Positions 26,795 through 35,887 of a DNA stretch of 64,000 nt are shown piece after piece. The notes beneath the pieces are model-generated. The model saw nothing but the letters and a program-made list of their open reading frames with translations, was not told the DNA's origin and searched no databases. Origin of the DNA: Listeria ivanovii subsp. ivanovii. Its GTDB lineage: Bacteria > Bacillota > Bacilli > Lactobacillales > Listeriaceae. The stretch lies in NCBI RefSeq assembly GCF_900187025.1, contig NZ_LT906478.1, forward strand, positions 852,001 to 916,000, written 5' to 3'. Each line of letters starts with the position of its first letter. Position 1 is the first letter of the stretch. The position numbers and the translations under genes are program-made.

Positions 26795-28174
26795 GTGAAA
26801 CATATTGTGATTATCGGAGGCGGCTTATCGGGGCTTGCAGCAGCTTATGAACTACAAAAAACACATCCGAATTATACGTGGGAATTAGTAGAAAAAGACG
26901 AAAAATTAGGCGGGAAATTCGAAACAGTTAAACGAGACGGCTTTTTAATTGAAAAAGGACCAGATTCTTTTTTAGCGAGAAAGCCAGCCGGAATCGAATT
27001 AGTGAGAGAGCTAGGATTAGAAAATCAATTAATTGCGAATGCAACTGGGCATTCTTATATTTACCATCAAAAAGCGCTACATCCTATTCCAGAAGGGTCA
27101 GTGATGGGCATTCCAACGAACAAACAAGCACTATTAGCAAGCACGCTTATTTCAGAAGTAGGGAAAGCTCGTGCCTTACAAGAACCAACCATCCCAGCAA
27201 ACACAACAAAAGCAGATCAATCGATTGGGGACTTTTTTGAAGTTCGTTTTGGAAAAGAACTAGTAAAAACGCTTATAGAGCCACTTTTATCTGGTATTTA
27301 TGCAGGAGATATTTATAAAATGAGCTTGCGGGCAACATTTCCGCAATTTGAAGAAGCAGTGGCTAAACACGGTAGTTTGATGGAAGGCCTGCAACAAAAC
27401 CAGCTGAACACGACCGGAACCAAAGCAACTATTGGTGCATTCAGGACGCTAGATGGCGGGCTAGAAGCTTTACCAAAAGCAGTTGAACAAGCTCTTCCTA
27501 AGAACCATTTGCACACAGGAAAACAAGCAACGCAAATTTTGAAAAAAGGTCATTCTTATGAAATTTTTTTTGAAAATGGAGATAAAATATCTGCTGATGG
27601 CGTCATTATTGCTGCTACTCACGATACATTAATTGATTTACTTGGAGCCAGGGTAACAGAACCGTTTGCCAACCAGCCATTAACCAGCCTTGCAACAGTC
27701 TCATTAGCTTATAATGAAAGTGATGTACCCATTTTACCGGATGGAACGGGTTATTTAGTTGCTAGAACTGCTCCTTATCGAACCACTGCTTGTACATGGG
27801 TGCAAAAAAAATGGCCACATATGGTACCTGAAAATAAAATGCTACTACGAGGTTTTGTTGGTAAAGCAGGTGAAACTTGGTTAGAAGAGGCAAGTGATGA
27901 AGCAATTATTTCTGCTGTTTTAGCAGATTATGCCGAAATGATGGATATCGAAAGAGCGCCACTTTTTTATGAAGTAAGTCGGATGAAGTCTGCAATGCCA
28001 CAGTATTTAGTGACACACCAAGCTAGACTAAAACAACTAAAAGAAAATATTGCGACAGACTACCCGGGAATTTATTTTGCAGGAATGAGTTATCAAGGTG
28101 TTGGAATTCCTGATTGTATTGCTGGGGCGAAACTAGCTGTTAATGACGTTACTGATTTTTTGAAAGAGGTGTAA
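26795..28174 (+). CDS. cgoX: Coproporphyrinogen III oxidase (CgoX/HemY)
   Basis: 459-residue FAD enzyme. The Rossmann start VIIGGGLSGLAAAYEL, the EKGPDSFLARKP substrate region and the C-terminal FAD-closing FAGMSYQGVGIPDCIAGAKLA are all present. In Gram-positives it oxidises coproporphyrinogen III to coproporphyrin III in the coproporphyrin-dependent haem pathway. Start is GTG 26795 with GAGAGG upstream. It stands apart from other haem genes and runs into acpS with a one-base gap. Confidence 0.92.
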   Translation: MKHIVIIGGGLSGLAAAYELQKTHPNYTWELVEKDEKLGGKFETVKRDGFLIEKGPDSFLARKPAGIELVRELGLENQLIANATGHSYIYHQKALHPIPEGSVMGIPTNKQALLASTLISEVGKARALQEPTIPANTTKADQSIGDFFEVRFGKELVKTLIEPLLSGIYAGDIYKMSLRATFPQFEEAVAKHGSLMEGLQQNQLNTTGTKATIGAFRTLDGGLEALPKAVEQALPKNHLHTGKQATQILKKGHSYEIFFENGDKISADGVIIAATHDTLIDLLGARVTEPFANQPLTSLATVSLAYNESDVPILPDGTGYLVARTAPYRTTACTWVQKKWPHMVPENKMLLRGFVGKAGETWLEEASDEAIISAVLADYAEMMDIERAPLFYEVSRMKSAMPQYLVTHQARLKQLKENIATDYPGIYFAGMSYQGVGIPDCIAGAKLAVNDVTDFLKEV

Positions 28175-28175
28175 G

Positions 28176-28532
28176 ATGATTAAAGGTATTGGGCTTGATA
28201 TGATTGATTTAGCACGAGTAAAACAAGTTTTAGAAAAGAATCCCCGTTTTATGGAGCGGATTTTAACAGAAAAAGAAATTAGCCAATTTGAAAAATATGA
28301 AGGTAGTCGTAAAATTGAATTTTTAGCGGGGCGTTTTGCTGCCAAAGAAGCTTATGCAAAAGCGAACGGAACTGGATTTGGAAAACATTTAAGCTTTACG
28401 GATGTAGAAATTTTACAAGTAGAAGATGGCAGACCTCACGTGACAATGCCGATCAAACCTGGTGAGTCGGTGTTTGTGAGTATTACCCACACGGCGAGAT
28501 CTGCTGCGGCACAAGTGATTATTGAAGTTTAG
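28176..28532 (+). CDS. acpS: Holo-[acyl-carrier-protein] synthase
   Basis: 118 residues, the normal size for AcpS. The metal-binding [12 protein letters not shown] and the catalytic [15 protein letters not shown] motifs are intact. It transfers 4'-phosphopantetheine from CoA to acyl carrier protein. It starts one base after the cgoX stop and precedes alr, the same acpS-alr order as in Bacillus. Confidence 0.95.
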   Translation: MIKGIGLDMIDLARVKQVLEKNPRFMERILTEKEISQFEKYEGSRKIEFLAGRFAAKEAYAKANGTGFGKHLSFTDVEILQVEDGRPHVTMPIKPGESVFVSITHTARSAAAQVIIEV

Positions 28533-28549
28533 AAAGGAATGTGGAAATT

Positions 28550-29656
28550 ATGGTGACAGGCTGGCATCGTCCAACATGGATTGAAATCGACTGTGCAGCA
28601 ATACGTGAAAACATCCAAAATGAACAAAAACGTCTTCCAAAAAACGTAGCAGTCTGGGCAGTGGTGAAAGCAAACGCCTATGGTCATGGAATTATTGAAG
28701 TGGCAAAAACTGCCAAAGAAGCAGGAGTAAAAGGCTTTTGTGTAGCTATTTTGGATGAAGCACTGGCTTTACGAGAAGCTGGTTTTCGCGATGATTTTAT
28801 TTTAGTTTTAGGAGCAACAAGAAAAGAAGATGCAAATCTAGCAGCACGCAAAAATATTTCATTAACGATTTACAGAGAAGATTGGTTAGAAGGTGTAAAT
28901 CCTGAAGTACCATTAAAAGTGCATTTGAAAATCGATAGTGGTATGGGGCGTCTAGGTATCCGTGGGGCGCAAGAAGCGGCGCAAATCGAAGCGAAAATTG
29001 CTGAAAATAAGAATTTGATTTTAGAAGGAGTCTACACGCATTTTGCTACCGCTGATCAGTTAGAAACCAGTTATTTTGACCAACAATTAGTGAGATTCCA
29101 TACTATTTTAAGGGCTTTAAACGAACGACCAACATTTGTCCACACGGCAAATTCAGCAGCCTCTTTACTGCAATCTCAAGTAGACTTTGATGCGATTCGT
29201 TTTGGAATTTCTATGTATGGTTTAACGCCATCAATCGAAATTAAAGCAAGTTTACCATTTAAGCTAAAGCCGGCACTTGCACTTTATACCGAGATGGTTC
29301 ATGTGAAAGAACTTGCGCCTGGTGATAGTGTCAGCTACGGAGCGACCTATACAGCAACGGAAAAAGAATGGGTAGCAACATTGCCGATTGGTTATGCAGA
29401 TGGGCTTATTCGTCACTACAGTGGATTTCACGTACTAGTAAATGGAGAAAAAGTTCCGATTGTTGGGCGGGTATGTATGGACCAAACAATCATCAAACTA
29501 CCACATGAATTTCAAACTGGTTCAAAAGTCACGATAATTGGTACCGATCAAGAGAACACGGTAACAGTTGATGATGCAGCTGAATATTTAGACACAATTA
29601 ATTATGAAGTCACCTGTATGCTAACTGAGCGTATACCTAGAAAATACATCCATTAG
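28550..29656 (+). CDS. alr: Alanine racemase
   Basis: 368 residues. The PLP lysine is in [11 protein letters not shown] and the catalytic tyrosine in DSVSYGATY. It makes D-alanine for peptidoglycan and teichoic acids. I start at ATG 28550 ([10 protein letters not shown]). The frame is open to a GTG at 28541, but the SD AAAGGAATG suits 28550. It is the gene upstream of mazEF and the sigB operon, as in B. subtilis. Confidence 0.95.
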   Translation: MVTGWHRPTWIEIDCAAIRENIQNEQKRLPKNVAVWAVVKANAYGHGIIEVAKTAKEAGVKGFCVAILDEALALREAGFRDDFILVLGATRKEDANLAARKNISLTIYREDWLEGVNPEVPLKVHLKIDSGMGRLGIRGAQEAAQIEAKIAENKNLILEGVYTHFATADQLETSYFDQQLVRFHTILRALNERPTFVHTANSAASLLQSQVDFDAIRFGISMYGLTPSIEIKASLPFKLKPALALYTEMVHVKELAPGDSVSYGATYTATEKEWVATLPIGYADGLIRHYSGFHVLVNGEKVPIVGRVCMDQTIIKLPHEFQTGSKVTIIGTDQENTVTVDDAAEYLDTINYEVTCMLTERIPRKYIH

Positions 29657-29861
29657 AAGGTAATATTCGTGCTTTTTTGAGGAGAAGCGTTTATAATCTA
29701 ACATATGAAACTTTATAGCTACATCTAGGACTTAAGGGAGGATGTTGGATAAAACTATAACAATCTTAACAAGTAAATGCTAAATAACTCTTTTCTTCAT
29801 GGCTTGATAATGGTACGATATAGTTGTTACTTACAGGTACGAGGCTTTGGGGGTGTGACAC

Positions 29862-30140
29862 GTGTTAGAGAAAGAAAAGCGGATGATAATATCCGTAGAA
29901 CTGACACAAGAAATGGTACAGGAACTCGACGTAGTTGTAGAAAAAGAAAAAATGGGGCGGAGTGAAGTTATAATGGAAGCAACGCAACAATTTTTGCAAG
30001 AGAAAAGGGCACGTGAGTTGAGAGACGAGATGGAGCGCGGCTATGCGGAAATGGCGACAATTAACTTTGCTATCGCATGCGAGTGTACCCATGTCGAATC
30101 AGAAGCAGAAGACAGAAATATTAGTATTTTAGGAGGTTAA
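29862..30140 (+). CDS. mazE: Antitoxin MazE
   Basis: About 92 residues. The N-terminal ribbon-helix-helix (RMIISVELTQEMVQELDVVVEKEKMGRSEVIMEA) binds DNA. The flexible acidic C-terminus would wrap the toxin. Start GTG 29862 follows a GGGGGTG stretch. The last codons (GGAGG) double as the SD of mazF, so antitoxin translation leads toxin translation. The upstream 205-base gap contains only promoter-like AT-rich sequence. Confidence 0.88.
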   Translation: MLEKEKRMIISVELTQEMVQELDVVVEKEKMGRSEVIMEATQQFLQEKRARELRDEMERGYAEMATINFAIACECTHVESEAEDRNISILGG

Positions 30141-30146
30141 TGGCTG

Positions 30147-30491
30147 ATGGTGAAGCGTGGTGACGTATACTACGCGGACCTTTCCCCCGTGGTCGGAAGC
30201 GAGCAAGGGGGAATACGGCCTGTTCTCATCATTCAAAACGACATTGGTAATAGATTCAGCCCAACTGTGATTGTGGCAGCAATAACCGCAAAGATTCAAA
30301 AAGCAAAGCTGCCAACACATGTGGAAGCTACTCGTAAAGATGGCTTTGAAAGAGATTCTGTCATTCTTTTAGAACAAATTAGAACAATTGACAAACAACG
30401 CCTGACAGATAAGATTACACATTTGGACGAGGAACTAATGGTCAAGGTAAACCAGGCGCTGGAAGTCAGTCTAGGAGTAGTAGAATTCTAA
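30147..30491 (+). CDS. mazF: mRNA interferase toxin MazF (NdoA/EndoA)
   Basis: 114 residues, nearly the sequence of B. subtilis Ndo[36 protein letters not shown] with the catalytic Arg, and [10 protein letters not shown] with the catalytic Thr. It cleaves single-stranded mRNA at UACAU-type sites in the Bacillus homologue. Start ATG 30147, with SD AGGAGG in the end of mazE. A long-stem terminator separates it from rsbR, but transcription may partly continue into the sigB operon, as reported for Listeria. Confidence 0.95.
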   Translation: MVKRGDVYYADLSPVVGSEQGGIRPVLIIQNDIGNRFSPTVIVAAITAKIQKAKLPTHVEATRKDGFERDSVILLEQIRTIDKQRLTDKITHLDEELMVKVNQALEVSLGVVEF

Positions 30492-30601
30492 ACAACCTAA
30501 AAATATAACATAGAATGATGAACGCAGGATAGTAAATAAGTCCGACGTAGAAGAATACCAAATACATAATGAACTAATTAACCACTTTACAAGATTTAAG
30601 G

Positions 30602-30670
30602 GACATCAGAAACCTACAAACAATGCGTATGATTCATCCTTCGCTAAAGTTGTTTCTAATGTCTTTTTTT
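30602..30670 (+). terminator. Terminator between mazF and rsbR
   Basis: GACATCAGAAAC (30602-30613) and GTTTCTAATGTC (30652-30663), then seven T. The 38-base loop is long, so it may be leaky. The rest of the 250-base gap holds no gene. Confidence 0.7.
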
Positions 30671-30740
30671 AAAAAGTAGTTAATCAAATCGCAGAAAAAA
30701 AGAGAGATCTTTAAGGTGGAGAAAGGTTGGAAAATAATCA

Positions 30741-31577
30741 ATGTATAAAGATTTTGCAAACTTCATCCGGACGAATAAGGCAGACTTACTAAATAATTGG
30801 ATGAACGAAATGGAGAAACAATCAGACCAATTAATAAACGATATTGCAAAAGAACCTATGTATGAAGAGACGAGTAAAGAGTTTGTTGATTTGATTGTGT
30901 CGAACATAACAGAAAATGGTTCTAAATTTAACGAAAAGTTAGATGATTTTGCAGAAAAAGTGGTCCACTTAGGTTGGCCAATTCATTTTGTCACAACAGG
31001 CCTACGTGTTTTCGGGCTTTTAGTATATACAGCTATGAGAGATGAAGATTTATTTTTAAAAAGAGAAGAAAAACCAGAGGATGACGCCTATTATCGCTTT
31101 GAAACATGGCTTTCATCCATGTATAACAAAGTGGTAACAGCCTACGCGGATACGTGGGAAAAAACAGTTTCGATTCAAAAAAGTGCTTTACAGGAATTAT
31201 CGGCACCACTTTTGCCAATATTTGAAAAAATTTCTGTCATGCCACTAATTGGAACGATTGACACAGAAAGAGCTAAGTTAATCATCGAAAACTTACTAAT
31301 AGGCGTTGTAAAAAATCGGTCAGAAGTGGTATTGATTGATATTACGGGAGTTCCAGTAGTTGATACGATGGTTGCGCATCATATCATTCAAGCATCAGAA
31401 GCAGTTAGACTTGTCGGCTGTCAGGCAATGCTAGTAGGTATTAGACCAGAAATAGCGCAAACAATCGTTAATCTAGGAATTGAATTAGATCAAATAATCA
31501 CGACCAACACAATGAAAAAAGGCATGGAGCGAGCGCTTGCCTTGACGAACAGAGAGATAGTAGAAAAAGAGGGGTGA
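30741..31577 (+). CDS. rsbR: RsbR, stressosome scaffold/sensor
   Basis: 278 residues: an N-terminal non-haem globin sensory domain (about 1-140, all helical, with the [18 protein letters not shown] segment), a linker helix and a C-terminal STAS domain (about 155-272) with the phosphorylated Thr region [15 protein letters not shown]. Together with RsbS and RsbT it forms the stressosome that senses environmental stress. SD GGAGAAAGG precedes ATG 30741. Confidence 0.95.
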   Translation: MYKDFANFIRTNKADLLNNWMNEMEKQSDQLINDIAKEPMYEETSKEFVDLIVSNITENGSKFNEKLDDFAEKVVHLGWPIHFVTTGLRVFGLLVYTAMRDEDLFLKREEKPEDDAYYRFETWLSSMYNKVVTAYADTWEKTVSIQKSALQELSAPLLPIFEKISVMPLIGTIDTERAKLIIENLLIGVVKNRSEVVLIDITGVPVVDTMVAHHIIQASEAVRLVGCQAMLVGIRPEIAQTIVNLGIELDQIITTNTMKKGMERALALTNREIVEKEG

Positions 31578-31582
31578 ATACT

Positions 31583-31939
31583 GTGGGGATACCAATCTTA
31601 AAGTTAGGTGAATGTTTATTAATTTCTATCCAGAGTGAATTAGATGATCATACTGCGGTAGAATTCCAAGAAGACTTGTTAGCAAAAATCCATGAAACGT
31701 CGGCCAGAGGAGTAGTCATTGATATAACCTCAATCGATTTTATTGATTCATTTATTGCAAAAATTCTTGGAGACGTAGTAAGTATGTCTAAACTAATGGG
31801 TGCAAAAGTGGTTGTAACTGGGATACAGCCTGCAGTTGCGATCACCTTAATTGAACTCGGAATTACCTTTAGTGGAGTGCTTTCGGCAATGGATCTTGAA
31901 AGTGGCCTGGAAAAACTTAAACAGGAATTGGGGGAATGA
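31583..31939 (+). CDS. rsbS: RsbS, stressosome antagonist
   Basis: 118-residue single STAS domain with the phosphorylated Ser in [16 protein letters not shown]. It holds RsbT in the stressosome until phosphorylated. I use GTG 31583 (MGIPILKLG), eight bases after GAGGGG. The in-frame GTG 31574 overlaps the SD. The gene ends across the rsbT start region. Confidence 0.94.
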
Positions 31940-31941
31940 AC

Positions 31942-32352
31942 ATGACATTCCAATCCTGTGTAAAGATAATTAATGAGTGGGACATTGTGGCTGCAAGGCA
32001 ACTAGGTAGAAAAATATCCAAAGAAATTGGCTTTGGAACAGTTGACCAAGCAAGAATTACGACAGCCATCAGTGAACTAGCAAGAAATATTTTCCTTTAT
32101 GCTGGACGAGGAGAAATCTGCATTGAGAAAGTAAGTGAATCAGGAAAGCAAGGTATGATTATTGTTGCTAAAGATAAAGGCCCCGGAATTGTTGATCTTA
32201 GAAAAGTCATGCAGGACGGATATACAACATCAGGTGGTCTAGGTGCAGGTCTGCCAGGAGTCAAACGCTTGATGGATAGTTTTGATATTATATCCAGTAT
32301 TGAAGGGGAATCTAAAGGAACGGTAATCACAACAACGAAATGGGTTCGGTAA
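31942..32352 (+). CDS. rsbT: RsbT, serine/threonine switch kinase
   Basis: 136 residues of the GHKL ATPase family: N box AISELARNIFLYA, G1 box AKDKGPGI and G2 box GGLGAGLPGV. It phosphorylates RsbR and RsbS, then leaves to activate RsbU. ATG 31942 has GGGGG eight bases upstream. ATG 31936 is two bases from it and less likely. Confidence 0.94.
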   Translation: MTFQSCVKIINEWDIVAARQLGRKISKEIGFGTVDQARITTAISELARNIFLYAGRGEICIEKVSESGKQGMIIVAKDKGPGIVDLRKVMQDGYTTSGGLGAGLPGVKRLMDSFDIISSIEGESKGTVITTTKWVR

Positions 32353-32368
32353 GGGGAGCTAGAAAACA

Positions 32369-33373
32369 ATGGAAAAAGCCTTTGAGGGAAGATACCGTGA
32401 TATTCTTATTCAATATCTAGAACATCAAGATGAAGAACTACTTTATACTTGTGAAAAGTTGTCTCGAGAGGCAATGGAGGAACGTGTTTCACCTGAAGAA
32501 ATTGTCCATTTGCATCGTTCGGTATTAGAACTTTATGGAAAAGAATTACCAGAATTTGTGCGTTTATCATTTGATGTGTTATTAGAAATAATGGTCGGCT
32601 ATGGCTTAGCATACATGGAACATTTAAGCCTTAGAACAGAACAAAAAGAGTTGCGTAGCGAAATCGCTCAAGCAGAAGATATGCAAAAAACATTAATGAA
32701 AACCGAACTACCAGAACATGATGAACTTGAGTTTGGTGTTATCAGTGTGGCAGCTAGACAAATGAGCAGCGACTATTATAGTTTTACGGAGGAAGGCGAT
32801 AAGAAAATTGGTATCGCTCTTGCGGATGTTATTGGTAAAGGTATTCCAGCAGCATTTAGCATTTCGATGATCAAATATGCTTTAGCCGGAATGACTGGTG
32901 ATGATAGGAAACCATCTATCGTACTTGAATCACTAAACCAAGTAGCAGAAGAAAACATCAATGATAACATGTTTATTACGATGTTTTATGGACTTTATTA
33001 TGAAGAAACACATTTGTTTGAATACGGTTCTGCTGGACACGAACTGGGATTGTATTATCAACATCAAGAACGAATCTTTTCAGATTTATACGCAAAAGGT
33101 TTACCACTTGGTGTGGATAAAAATGCAGTGTATCGCCAATTTGACAAAAAGATTGAAGTTGGCGATATTGTTTTCATCATGTCAGATGGCGTGACTGAGA
33201 CTAGAACAGCAGATGGTTTTATTGAACGAGAAGAATTAACGGAGATAATTGCTGCACACATTCATTTGTCTGCCGAAAAAATGGTGCACGCAATATATGA
33301 CCAATTAGTTAAGTTGCAAAATTTTGAACTGCATGATGATTTTACACTAATTTGCATTAAACGAACAAAATGA
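32369..33373 (+). CDS. rsbU: RsbU, PP2C phosphatase
   Basis: 334 residues: N-terminal four-helix RsbT-binding domain (about 1-85), a coiled-coil linker and a PPM/PP2C phosphatase domain with SDYYSF, ALADVIGKGIPAAF and IVFIMSDGVTET holding the metal-binding Asp residues. Activated by RsbT, it dephosphorylates RsbV. SD GGGGAG precedes ATG 32369. Confidence 0.95.
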   Translation: MEKAFEGRYRDILIQYLEHQDEELLYTCEKLSREAMEERVSPEEIVHLHRSVLELYGKELPEFVRLSFDVLLEIMVGYGLAYMEHLSLRTEQKELRSEIAQAEDMQKTLMKTELPEHDELEFGVISVAARQMSSDYYSFTEEGDKKIGIALADVIGKGIPAAFSISMIKYALAGMTGDDRKPSIVLESLNQVAEENINDNMFITMFYGLYYEETHLFEYGSAGHELGLYYQHQERIFSDLYAKGLPLGVDKNAVYRQFDKKIEVGDIVFIMSDGVTETRTADGFIEREELTEIIAAHIHLSAEKMVHAIYDQLVKLQNFELHDDFTLICIKRTK

Positions 33374-33379
33374 TAAGAT

Positions 33380-33459
33380 AAAAACGTTTCGCATTCATCG
33401 CTTTTCCACATTTATGTATGTGAGTAAACGTAAAATTAGTGAGACGTTTTTATTTTTTT
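33380..33459 (+). terminator. Weak terminator between rsbU and rsbV
   Basis: AAAAACGTTTCGC (33380-33392) pairs with GTGAGACGTTTTT (33439-33451) with G:U pairs, followed by ATTTTTTT. It lies just before the internal SigB promoter, so it separates the two transcripts partly. Confidence 0.55.
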
Positions 33460-33461
33460 AT

Positions 33462-33486
33462 GTTTTACTTTTATTTGTTAGGGTAA
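33462..33486 (+). promoter_or_regulatory. SigB promoter for rsbVWsigBrsbX
   Basis: GTTTTA (33462-33467), 13 bases, GGGTAA (33481-33486), ahead of rsbV by about 40 bases. It gives the positive feedback loop known for SigB operons. Confidence 0.92.
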
Positions 33487-33524
33487 ACTGGACAAGATAC
33501 TTAAATTTAAGATGGGGTGAAGTG

Positions 33525-33869
33525 ATGAATATTAGTATAGAAATAAAAGAACGAGATACGAAGCACACAGACATATTTGTTGCTGGGGAGATTGATGCTT
33601 ACACAGCTCCAAAGGTAAAAGAAGCGCTAGAAATTTATCAAGTAAAAGAGGGTATTGTACTTCGAATTGATTTAACAGAAGTAAGTTACATGGATAGTAC
33701 TGGCTTAGGTGTATTTGTAGGAGCGTTCAAAAGCTTGCGCCAACGTCAAAGTGAACTTGTCTTATTCGGATTAAGCGATCGGATTTTCCGATTGTTTGAA
33801 ATCACAGGATTGTCTGATATCATTGAAATCAAAAATGTAGAGGGTGAAATGAATGGCAACAATGCATGA
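33525..33869 (+). CDS. rsbV: RsbV, anti-anti-sigma factor
   Basis: 114-residue STAS protein with the phosphorylated Ser in [12 protein letters not shown]. When unphosphorylated it binds RsbW and frees SigB. ATG 33525 follows GGGGTGA. The longer frame from 33414 would run through the SigB promoter and is rejected. It overlaps rsbW by 17 bases. Confidence 0.95.
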   Translation: MNISIEIKERDTKHTDIFVAGEIDAYTAPKVKEALEIYQVKEGIVLRIDLTEVSYMDSTGLGVFVGAFKSLRQRQSELVLFGLSDRIFRLFEITGLSDIIEIKNVEGEMNGNNA

Positions 33870-34326
33870 CAAAATTACGTTACAACTTCCTGCCAAGCCT
33901 GAATATGTTAGTTTAGGTAGACTTTCATTATCAGGAATAGCAAGTCGCGCAGGATTTTCTTATGAGGCAATTGAAGATTTGAAAATAGCTGTGAGTGAAG
34001 CCATCACTAATTCTGTGAAACATGCATTTAAAGAACAAGATGGCGGCGAAATCACAGTAGAATATCTTGTCTATGAAGATAAACTTGAAGTTCGTGTTTC
34101 CGATAACGGAACAAGCTTTGATTTAGAAAGTCGTAAACAAGAAATTGGCCCATATGATGTGGGTGAAGATGCAGAAATGATGCGTATTGGTGGACTAGGT
34201 TTATTTTTAATCGAAACATTAATGGATGATGTGAAACTTTATTATGATGAAGGGGTTTCCGTCGTAATGACCAAATATATTAATGAAAAGCAGGTGGAGG
34301 AGAATGCCGAAAGTATCTCAACCTGA
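33853..34326 (+). CDS. rsbW: RsbW, anti-sigma factor kinase
   Basis: 157-residue GHKL kinase: N box [24 protein letters not shown]1 box and [12 protein letters not shown]2 region. It sequesters SigB and phosphorylates RsbV with ATP. Start ATG 33853 lies within the end of rsbV, and its end overlaps the sigB start, so stoichiometric coupling is likely. Confidence 0.95.
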   Translation: MATMHDKITLQLPAKPEYVSLGRLSLSGIASRAGFSYEAIEDLKIAVSEAITNSVKHAFKEQDGGEITVEYLVYEDKLEVRVSDNGTSFDLESRKQEIGPYDVGEDAEMMRIGGLGLFLIETLMDDVKLYYDEGVSVVMTKYINEKQVEENAESIST

Positions 34327-35083
34327 TAAAGAAGCAAGAGAAAAAGTTTATATTTGGATTGCTGCCTATCAAGAAAACGGTGATCAAGATGCCCAGTATA
34401 ACTTAGTGGTGCATTATAAAAACTTAGTAGAATCCATTGCACGTAAGTATTCTCAAGGTAAATCTTTTCACGAAGACTTGGTCCAAGTAGGGAATATTGG
34501 GTTGCTAGGTGCGATTAGACGTTATGATGCAACGTTCGGAAAAAGCTTTGAAGCATTTGCTGTGCCAACAATAGTTGGTGAGATTAAACGTTTTTTGCGC
34601 GATAAAACATGGAGTGTTCATGTACCACGACGTATAAAAGAACTTGGTCCGAAAATTAAAAATGCCGTCGAAGAGCTAACAAGAGAATTGCAAAGCTCAC
34701 CCCAAATTAGCGATATTGCAGACTTCATCGGTGTAACGGAAGAAGAAGTTTTAGAAGCAATGGAAATGGGCAAAAGTTATCAAGCGCTCTCAGTAGACCA
34801 TTCAATTGAAGCGGATTCTGATGGGAGCACTATTACGCTACTTGATGTAGTTGGTGGTACAGACGATGGATTTGAACGTGTAAATCAACGAATGCTTTTA
34901 GAGAAAGTTCTCCCGGTTTTAGATGAGCGAGAACAGAAAATTTTGCAATATACTTTTATTGAAAATCGCAGCCAAAAAGAAACAGGGGAGCTACTCGATA
35001 TATCGCAAATGCATGTGTCTAGAATCCAACGTCAAGCAATTAAAAAACTTCGAGAGGCGTTGCAGAATGAGGAAGTGGAGTAA
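34304..35083 (+). CDS. sigB: RNA polymerase sigma factor SigB
   Basis: 259 residues of the group 3 sigma family. Region 2 ([52 protein letters not shown]), region 3 and region 4 with the helix-turn-helix ([23 protein letters not shown]) are complete. It directs the general stress regulon. ATG 34304 has SD GGTGGAGGAG. Its stop TAA abuts the rsbX ATG. Confidence 0.97.
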   Translation: MPKVSQPDKEAREKVYIWIAAYQENGDQDAQYNLVVHYKNLVESIARKYSQGKSFHEDLVQVGNIGLLGAIRRYDATFGKSFEAFAVPTIVGEIKRFLRDKTWSVHVPRRIKELGPKIKNAVEELTRELQSSPQISDIADFIGVTEEEVLEAMEMGKSYQALSVDHSIEADSDGSTITLLDVVGGTDDGFERVNQRMLLEKVLPVLDEREQKILQYTFIENRSQKETGELLDISQMHVSRIQRQAIKKLREALQNEEVE

Positions 35084-35683
35084 ATGAACAAGGCAGTTGA
35101 ATCAAATGATTTATTTGTATTTCAACGTTCTAAAGCATTACAACAATACTGCGGGGATGTTTATTTTACCCATGAAGACGAAAATGGTTTTCTATACGTT
35201 CTTTCTGATGGACTTGGTAGTGGCCTAGAAGCTAATAGAGCTGCAAAAGCGACTATTGAAGCCATAAAAGAAGACCTTCATGCTGACTTAACTCATATGC
35301 TCGAAAAAGCGAATCAAGCTGTCTCAGGGCTTCGTGGCGCTGCAATTGCAATTATCAAAGCAGACTACTTAACAAAAACGATTTATTATACCGGTATGGG
35401 CAATATTCGCTTTTATATGATTGGTTCTGAGGATAAACTTATTTTCCCGCTTTCTGGGTCTGGCTTTTTGTCAGGCAGGAAACAGAAATATCGTTTGCAA
35501 AACTTTAAATATAAACCTGGAAGTAAGTTTTTGCTCCACTCAGATGGGCTGGTTCTTTCTCGTGTTAGAAAGAATTTAGAATCACCACTTTGTGTAGGGA
35601 AGCTTGGACATCTCATCGAACAATCCATTTTAGATATACCAACTGATGATGTTACTTTCTTGCTCGGCCAATTTCCAAACTAA
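35084..35683 (+). CDS. rsbX: RsbX, feedback phosphatase
   Basis: 199-residue PP2C-type phosphatase (VLSDGLGSGLEANRAAKA, GMGNIRFYMIG, LHSDGLVLS). It dephosphorylates RsbS and RsbR to reset the stressosome. It is the last gene of the operon, beginning directly at the sigB stop, and is followed by a terminator. Confidence 0.94.
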   Translation: MNKAVESNDLFVFQRSKALQQYCGDVYFTHEDENGFLYVLSDGLGSGLEANRAAKATIEAIKEDLHADLTHMLEKANQAVSGLRGAAIAIIKADYLTKTIYYTGMGNIRFYMIGSEDKLIFPLSGSGFLSGRKQKYRLQNFKYKPGSKFLLHSDGLVLSRVRKNLESPLCVGKLGHLIEQSILDIPTDDVTFLLGQFPN

Positions 35684-35687
35684 CCAA

Positions 35688-35728
35688 AACATCTTTTGAG
35701 CTAGAAATAGTTTGAAAGATGTTTTTTT
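35688..35728 (+). terminator. sigB operon terminator
   Basis: AACATCTTT and AAAGATGTT arms with a further inner pairing, then TTTTT. Confidence 0.85.
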
Positions 35729-35887
35729 ATTTAGATGGTGAGAAAAGGCTATAATTATGGTATATTAGAAATAGTAGTAGTTTTTTTGTTTAACCATGTG
35801 AAAATTATCACTTAATATTCGTGAAGCAACGTTGCTTTGCGTTTTTTCGCGCGGATTAAAATATGTACATAAGAAAGAAGGAGTAAA

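Noticed and set aside
33414-33524. Upstream extension of rsbV
   Set aside because: Runs across the terminator and SigB promoter; the rsbV SD and ATG 33525 are clear.
35824-35837. Palindrome AAGCAACGTTGCTT before the SulP gene as an operator
   Set aside because: A single short palindrome with no second copy or known regulator; kept only as a remark.
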